Below are positions 24,096 to 27,817 of a stretch of DNA of 27,817 nt, piece after piece. This DNA is from UBA11891 sp003533785 (GTDB taxonomy: Bacteria; Bacteroidota; Bacteroidia; Flavobacteriales; Flavobacteriaceae): positions 1 to 27,817 of the forward strand of contig CATFEX010000017.1 in assembly GCA_949511625.1 (NCBI GenBank). Reading direction: 5' to 3'. The notes under the pieces are model-generated. The model searched no databases. It was not told where the DNA came from and saw nothing but the letters and a program-made list of their open reading frames with translations. The position numbers and the translations under genes are program-made. Within the stretch, counting starts at the first letter, position 1; each line of letters begins with the position of its first letter.

Positions 24096-25886
24096 ATGTC
24101 AACAGCAGCAGCGCAAGTACACGAAGAGGATCACGGACATCATCACAAAGAAACTTTCATTACCAAATATGTCTTTAGCCAAGACCATAAAATGATTGCC
24201 AAGCAGTACCTGGTTACGGGACTGTTTATGGGAATTATTGGGATTGCCATGTCCCTACTATTCCGTCTGCAGTTGGCTTGGCCCGAACAACCCTTTGGTA
24301 TTTTTGAATTATTACTGGGTAAATGGGCTCCTGATGGAGTGATGGACCCTAATGTCTACTTAGCCTTAGTCACTATCCATGGAACCATCATGGTCTTTTT
24401 TGTACTGACAGCCGGCCTAAGCGGAACTTTCAGTAATTTACTTATTCCTTTGCAGATCGGAGCTCGTGATATGGCTTCGGGCTTATTGAATATGATTTCC
24501 TTTTGGCTGTTCTTCCTGTCCAGTGTCATTATGATTGCCTCCCTTTTTGTGGAAGCAGGACCAGCGGCGGCAGGATGGACGATTTATCCCCCATTGAGCG
24601 CCTTACCTCAAGCCCAACCAGGTTCGGGTCTTGGGATGACTTTATGGTTGGTATCGATGGCTATATTCATTGCGTCTTCACTCTTGGGATCTTTAAACTA
24701 CATCGTTACTGTCATAAATCTAAGAACCAAAGGGATGACCATGACACGGTTGCCACTCACCATTTGGGCCTTTTTTGTAACCGCTATCATTGGCGTGGTT
24801 TCCTTTCCTGTGCTTCTTTCAGCAGCCTTATTGCTGATTATGGATCGTAGCTTTGGAACTTCATTCTTTCTTTCGGATATATTCATTCAAGGCGAAGTAT
24901 TGCACTATCAAGGGGGTTCCCCTGTATTATACGAGCACCTTTTCTGGTTCTTAGGTCACCCAGAAGTGTATATTGTATTACTTCCAGCTTTAGGAATCAC
25001 GTCTGAAGTAATTGCGACCAACGCAAGAAAACCCATTTTTGGATACCGTGCTATGGTGGCTTCAATACTAGCAATCGCCTTCTTGTCTACAATTGTTTGG
25101 GGACACCATATGTTTATCTCGGGAATGAATCCTTTCTTGGGATCCGTTTTCACCTTTACCACCCTTCTGATTGCCATTCCTTCAGCGGTAAAGGCCTTTA
25201 ATTACATCACTACACTCTGGAAAGGGAATCTGCAACTCAACCCTGCTATGCTTTTCTCCATCGGTTTGGTATCTACTTTCATCACGGGAGGACTCACTGG
25301 AATTATTTTGGGAGACAGTACCCTAGACATCAATGTGCACGATACATATTTTGTGGTTGCTCACTTTCACTTAGTAATGGGCATTTCAGCGCTTTATGGG
25401 CTTTTTGCTGGCGTCTATCACTGGTTTCCAAAGATGTTTAGACGAATGATGAATAAAAACTTAGGCTATGTTCATTTTTGGGTCACTGCCGTCGCCGCCT
25501 ATGGAGTCTTCTTCCCGATGCACTTTATTGGAATGGCCGGTTTGCCAAGACGATATTATACCAATACTGCTTTTCCGTATTTCAATGACCTAGCCAATAT
25601 CAACGTCGTGATCACGGTCTTTGCATTGATCGCTGGTGCGGCGCAGTTGGTTTTCCTCTATAACTTCATTCACAGCATGTTCTACGGAAAGAAAACAGAA
25701 CAAAACCCATGGCGCTCCAACACTTTGGAATGGACGGCTCCTATTGAGCATATCCATGGAAACTGGGAGGGAGAAATTCCACACGTTCACCGTTGGGCTT
25801 ATGACTACTCCAAACCAGGACAAGAAGAAGATTTTGTCCCCCAACATATTCCTTTAAAACAGGGAGAAGAAGAATTACAGCATTAG
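24096..25886 (+). CDS. ctaD: Cytochrome c oxidase subunit I
   Basis: The 596-residue protein is the heme-copper catalytic subunit, with about 12 helices and a His-rich N-terminus. Heme a ligands appear as H95 (IHGTIM) and one of the pair in HFH (423-425). CuB ligands are H288 in GHPEVY, with Tyr292 for the His-Tyr crosslink, and H337 and H338 in WGHHMF. E290 in GHPEV marks an A1-type D channel, and Lys366 (PSAVKAF) the K channel, with DMASGLLN corresponding to the D-channel entrance. The enzyme reduces oxygen to water and pumps protons. It is the last gene of the operon, followed by a terminator. Subunit III is not encoded in the window. Confidence 0.96.
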   Translation: MSTAAAQVHEEDHGHHHKETFITKYVFSQDHKMIAKQYLVTGLFMGIIGIAMSLLFRLQLAWPEQPFGIFELLLGKWAPDGVMDPNVYLALVTIHGTIMVFFVLTAGLSGTFSNLLIPLQIGARDMASGLLNMISFWLFFLSSVIMIASLFVEAGPAAAGWTIYPPLSALPQAQPGSGLGMTLWLVSMAIFIASSLLGSLNYIVTVINLRTKGMTMTRLPLTIWAFFVTAIIGVVSFPVLLSAALLLIMDRSFGTSFFLSDIFIQGEVLHYQGGSPVLYEHLFWFLGHPEVYIVLLPALGITSEVIATNARKPIFGYRAMVASILAIAFLSTIVWGHHMFISGMNPFLGSVFTFTTLLIAIPSAVKAFNYITTLWKGNLQLNPAMLFSIGLVSTFITGGLTGIILGDSTLDINVHDTYFVVAHFHLVMGISALYGLFAGVYHWFPKMFRRMMNKNLGYVHFWVTAVAAYGVFFPMHFIGMAGLPRRYYTNTAFPYFNDLANINVVITVFALIAGAAQLVFLYNFIHSMFYGKKTEQNPWRSNTLEWTAPIEHIHGNWEGEIPHVHRWAYDYSKPGQEEDFVPQHIPLKQGEEELQH

Positions 25887-25909
25887 TTGTTTTTCTGAAG
25901 CAAATAGAC

Positions 25910-25937
25910 AAAAAGCTACCCGAGGGTAGCTTTTTTT
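25910..25937 (+). terminator. Rho-independent terminator of the act-cox operon
   Basis: AAAAAGCTACCC (25910-25921), loop GA, and GGGTAGCTTTTT (25924-25935) form a perfect 12-bp stem followed by T residues to 25937. It lies 24 bases after the coxI stop and ends the eight-gene operon. Confidence 0.93.
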
Positions 25938-25967
25938 GTGTCCCTGTGTTCTCCCCATCAAAAACTT

Positions 25968-25975
25968 TATCTTTG
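25968..25975 (+). promoter_or_regulatory. -7 box for ruvB
   Basis: TATCTTTG fits TAnnTTTG and lies only 5 bases before the ruvB ATG, which would give a very short or leaderless transcript. No -33 TTG is seen at 19 bases. Confidence 0.45.
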
Positions 25976-25980
25976 AGATA

Positions 25981-27000
25981 ATGAACGAGCATTTAGATCC
26001 TGAAAAAGAGCGCTTGTCTTCGGAAGAACAAGAAATTGACAAGGCCTTGCGGCCCCTGAGTTTTGATGACTTTGCGGGGCAGGACAGCATCCTAGAAAAC
26101 CTAAATGTTTTCGTAGCTGCAGCCAATCAAAGAGAAGAAGCCCTAGATCACACTCTATTTCACGGTCCTCCGGGCTTGGGAAAGACAACGCTGGCTCATA
26201 TTTTGGCCAACGAATTGCAGGTGGGGATCAAATTGACTTCTGGACCCGTGTTGGATAAACCAGGAGATTTGGCCGGCTTGCTGACCAACCTGCAGACTAG
26301 AGACATCCTGTTTATTGATGAAATCCACCGACTGAGTCCCATCGTTGAGGAATACCTCTATTCGGCAATGGAGGATTACAAAATTGACATTATGATCGAA
26401 ACAGGCCCCAATGCCCGCACCGTTCAGATTCATTTAAATCCCTTCACGCTAGTCGGCGCCACCACACGTTCTGGGTTACTCACTGCGCCAATGCGGGCCC
26501 GATTTGGTATAAGCAATCGTTTAGAATACTATTCCACGGAGTTGTTGAGCACTATTATTGAACGCAGTGCCAATATTTTAAAAGTTGCTATTACCCTAGA
26601 GGCAGCTTTAGAAATTGCAGGGCGGAGTAGGGGAACCCCTCGCATTGCAAATGCCTTACTTCGTCGGGTACGAGATTTTGCTCAAATCAAAGGCAATGGG
26701 GATATAGATATCGCGATCACAAAATATGCGCTCAAAGCGCTCAATGTCGATCAGCACGGACTGGATGAGATGGACAATAAAATCTTAACAACCCTGATCG
26801 ATAAATTCAAAGGGGGTCCAGTAGGAATTACAACTTTGGCGACGGCAGTAGCCGAAAATGGTGAAACCATCGAAGAAGTTTACGAACCCTTTTTGATTCA
26901 ACAAGGCTTTATCGTGCGAACCCCTCGCGGCCGTGAAGTGACCGAGTTGGCCTACCGTCACCTAGGACGGGTCAAAGACAATCAAGGGGGGTTATTTTAA
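25981..27000 (+). CDS. ruvB: Holliday junction branch migration ATPase RuvB
   Basis: The 339-residue protein has the RuvB motifs: LRPLSFDDFAGQ near the start, Walker A GPPGLGKT at 62-69, Walker B ILFIDE at 109-114, GATTRSGLLTAP (sensor 1 region, 159-170), the arginine finger RARFG around 172-176, and the C-terminal winged-helix domain with PRGREVTELAYRHL. RuvB forms hexamers that drive branch migration of Holliday junctions together with RuvA in recombination repair. I chose ATG at 25981. An upstream GTG at 25936 would put the start inside the preceding terminator. The gene directly follows the act-cox terminator and is 11 bases before queG. Confidence 0.98.
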   Translation: MNEHLDPEKERLSSEEQEIDKALRPLSFDDFAGQDSILENLNVFVAAANQREEALDHTLFHGPPGLGKTTLAHILANELQVGIKLTSGPVLDKPGDLAGLLTNLQTRDILFIDEIHRLSPIVEEYLYSAMEDYKIDIMIETGPNARTVQIHLNPFTLVGATTRSGLLTAPMRARFGISNRLEYYSTELLSTIIERSANILKVAITLEAALEIAGRSRGTPRIANALLRRVRDFAQIKGNGDIDIAITKYALKALNVDQHGLDEMDNKILTTLIDKFKGGPVGITTLATAVAENGETIEEVYEPFLIQQGFIVRTPRGREVTELAYRHLGRVKDNQGGLF

Positions 27001-27011
27001 GACCATAAGAA

Positions 27012-27817
27012 ATGGGGGTTTCGGAATATACTATCAAATTAAAAGCTGAAGCACAACGCTTGGGATTTTTGAGCTGTGGTATCTCGGAAGCGGGATTTCT
27101 GGAAGAAGAGGCTCCGCGGTTTGAGAAATGGCTGAAGGAAGATCGACACGCTAAGATGGGGTACATGGCCAATCATTTCGACAAACGGCTCGACCCCACG
27201 CTTTTGGTTCCAGGAGCCAAGAGTGTAATCTCCTTGTTATTCAATTACTATACCGAAGCCGAACCCCAGGACCCAGAGGCCCCTAAAATTGCCAAATATG
27301 CCTACGGAACCGATTATCATCTGGTGTTGAAAGATAAACTGAAAACCTTGTTTCAATTTCTTCAAACAGAGATTGGAGACCTCAACGGAAGAGTCTTTGT
27401 GGATTCCGCTCCCGTCCTAGAAAAAGCATGGGCAGCCAAAAGTGGCTTGGGTTGGTTAGGGAAAAACACCAATCTGATTGCCAAATCCACAGGCTCTTTT
27501 TTCTTCATAACAGAAATCATCTGCGATGCGGAGTTCGACTACGACGGCCCAACCACCGACCATTGTGGAAGTTGCACCGCTTGCATCGATGCCTGCCCCA
27601 CCGAGGCACTGACCCCCTACCAGATGGATGCCTCTAAATGCATTTCCTATCTCACTATTGAATTAAAAGACCAGATCCCGAACGAGTTTCAAGATAAAAT
27701 GGACCAATGGGCTTTCGGTTGTGATGTCTGTCAGACCGTATGTCCGTGGAATCGCTTTGCCCAAACCCATCAAGAACCCGCTTTTGAACCCCGTCAAGAA
27801 TTGCTGGACTATTCTGC
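27012..27817 (+). CDS. queG: Epoxyqueuosine reductase QueG (3' end outside window)
   Basis: The gene starts with ATG at 27012, 11 bases after ruvB, and runs open to the end of the window (268 residues seen; the family has about 300-380). The N-terminal part has QueG features such as GYMANHFDKRLDPTLLVPGAKSV and VFVDSAPVLEKAWAAKSGLGW. The ferredoxin part has C185/188/191/195 (CGSCTACIDACP) and C237/240/244 (CDVCQTVCPWN), the pattern for two [4Fe-4S] clusters. The enzyme uses cobalamin to reduce epoxyqueuosine to queuosine in tRNA. The order ruvB-queG is common in Bacteroidota. The tRNA substrates of queuosine do not include the glutamine tRNA in this window. Confidence 0.95.
   Translation, partial: MGVSEYTIKLKAEAQRLGFLSCGISEAGFLEEEAPRFEKWLKEDRHAKMGYMANHFDKRLDPTLLVPGAKSVISLLFNYYTEAEPQDPEAPKIAKYAYGTDYHLVLKDKLKTLFQFLQTEIGDLNGRVFVDSAPVLEKAWAAKSGLGWLGKNTNLIAKSTGSFFFITEIICDAEFDYDGPTTDHCGSCTACIDACPTEALTPYQMDASKCISYLTIELKDQIPNEFQDKMDQWAFGCDVCQTVCPWNRFAQTHQEPAFEPRQELLDYS

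Noticed and set aside
25936..25980. An earlier in-frame GTG start for ruvB
   Set aside because: It would begin inside the act-cox terminator, and the added residues match nothing known in RuvB.
1..27817. CRISPR array, prophage, insertion sequence or integration site
   Set aside because: I saw no regularly spaced repeats, transposase or integrase frames, or terminal inverted repeats, and the tRNA-Gln has no duplicated 3' end in the window.

Overview
The window looks like core chromosome of a Bacteroidota species, most likely a flavobacterium. The pointers are a complete alternative complex III (ACIII) locus joined directly to cytochrome c oxidase genes, a large DUF2723 membrane protein, the gene order rimP-nusA-infB, -7 boxes matching TAnnTTTG in front of several genes, few Shine-Dalgarno sequences, and a tRNA whose CCA end is not encoded. 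I see no phage, insertion sequence, CRISPR array or other sign of transfer.

Layout. (1) 1-698: the 3' end of a metallophosphoesterase gene and a small thioredoxin-fold gene, both rightward. (2) 723-4250, leftward: a 1175-residue DUF2723/GT117-type membrane protein. (3) 4336-4488: a free-standing tRNA-Gln(UUG) unit with its own promoter and terminator. (4) 4496-9508, mostly leftward: an Old Yellow Enzyme-family oxidoreductase without an ATG start, a possible 27-codon membrane peptide on the + strand, a membrane protein translationally coupled to a winged-helix regulator, and a two-gene VWA / AAA+ (chelatase-like) operon. (5) 9673-14145, rightward: the translation/transcription operon rimP-nusA-infB, meeting a leftward SPOR-domain gene with a 3-base gap. 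(6) 14666-25937, rightward: the respiratory operon actA-actB-actC-actD-actE-actF-coxII-coxI, closed by a strong terminator. (7) 25968-27817, rightward: ruvB and the 5' part of queG.

The respiratory operon is the main functional unit. ActC and ActF (NrfD-like membrane subunits), ActD, the iron-sulfur protein ActB and the cytochromes ActA and ActE would oxidise quinol. Electrons would pass to the CuA site of CoxII and then to oxygen at CoxI. The shared operon, the extra heme domain on ActA and two extra membrane helices on CoxII fit the ACIII-aa3 supercomplex known from Flavobacterium johnsoniae. Subunit III is not in the window.

I found no convincing wholly new system. The observations most worth following are the possible 27-codon gene, the OYE gene lacking an ATG, the expandable histidine-rich loop of ActF, a shared GTAGAGA motif just before three start codons of the respiratory operon, and a near-palindrome between the VWA gene and rimP.
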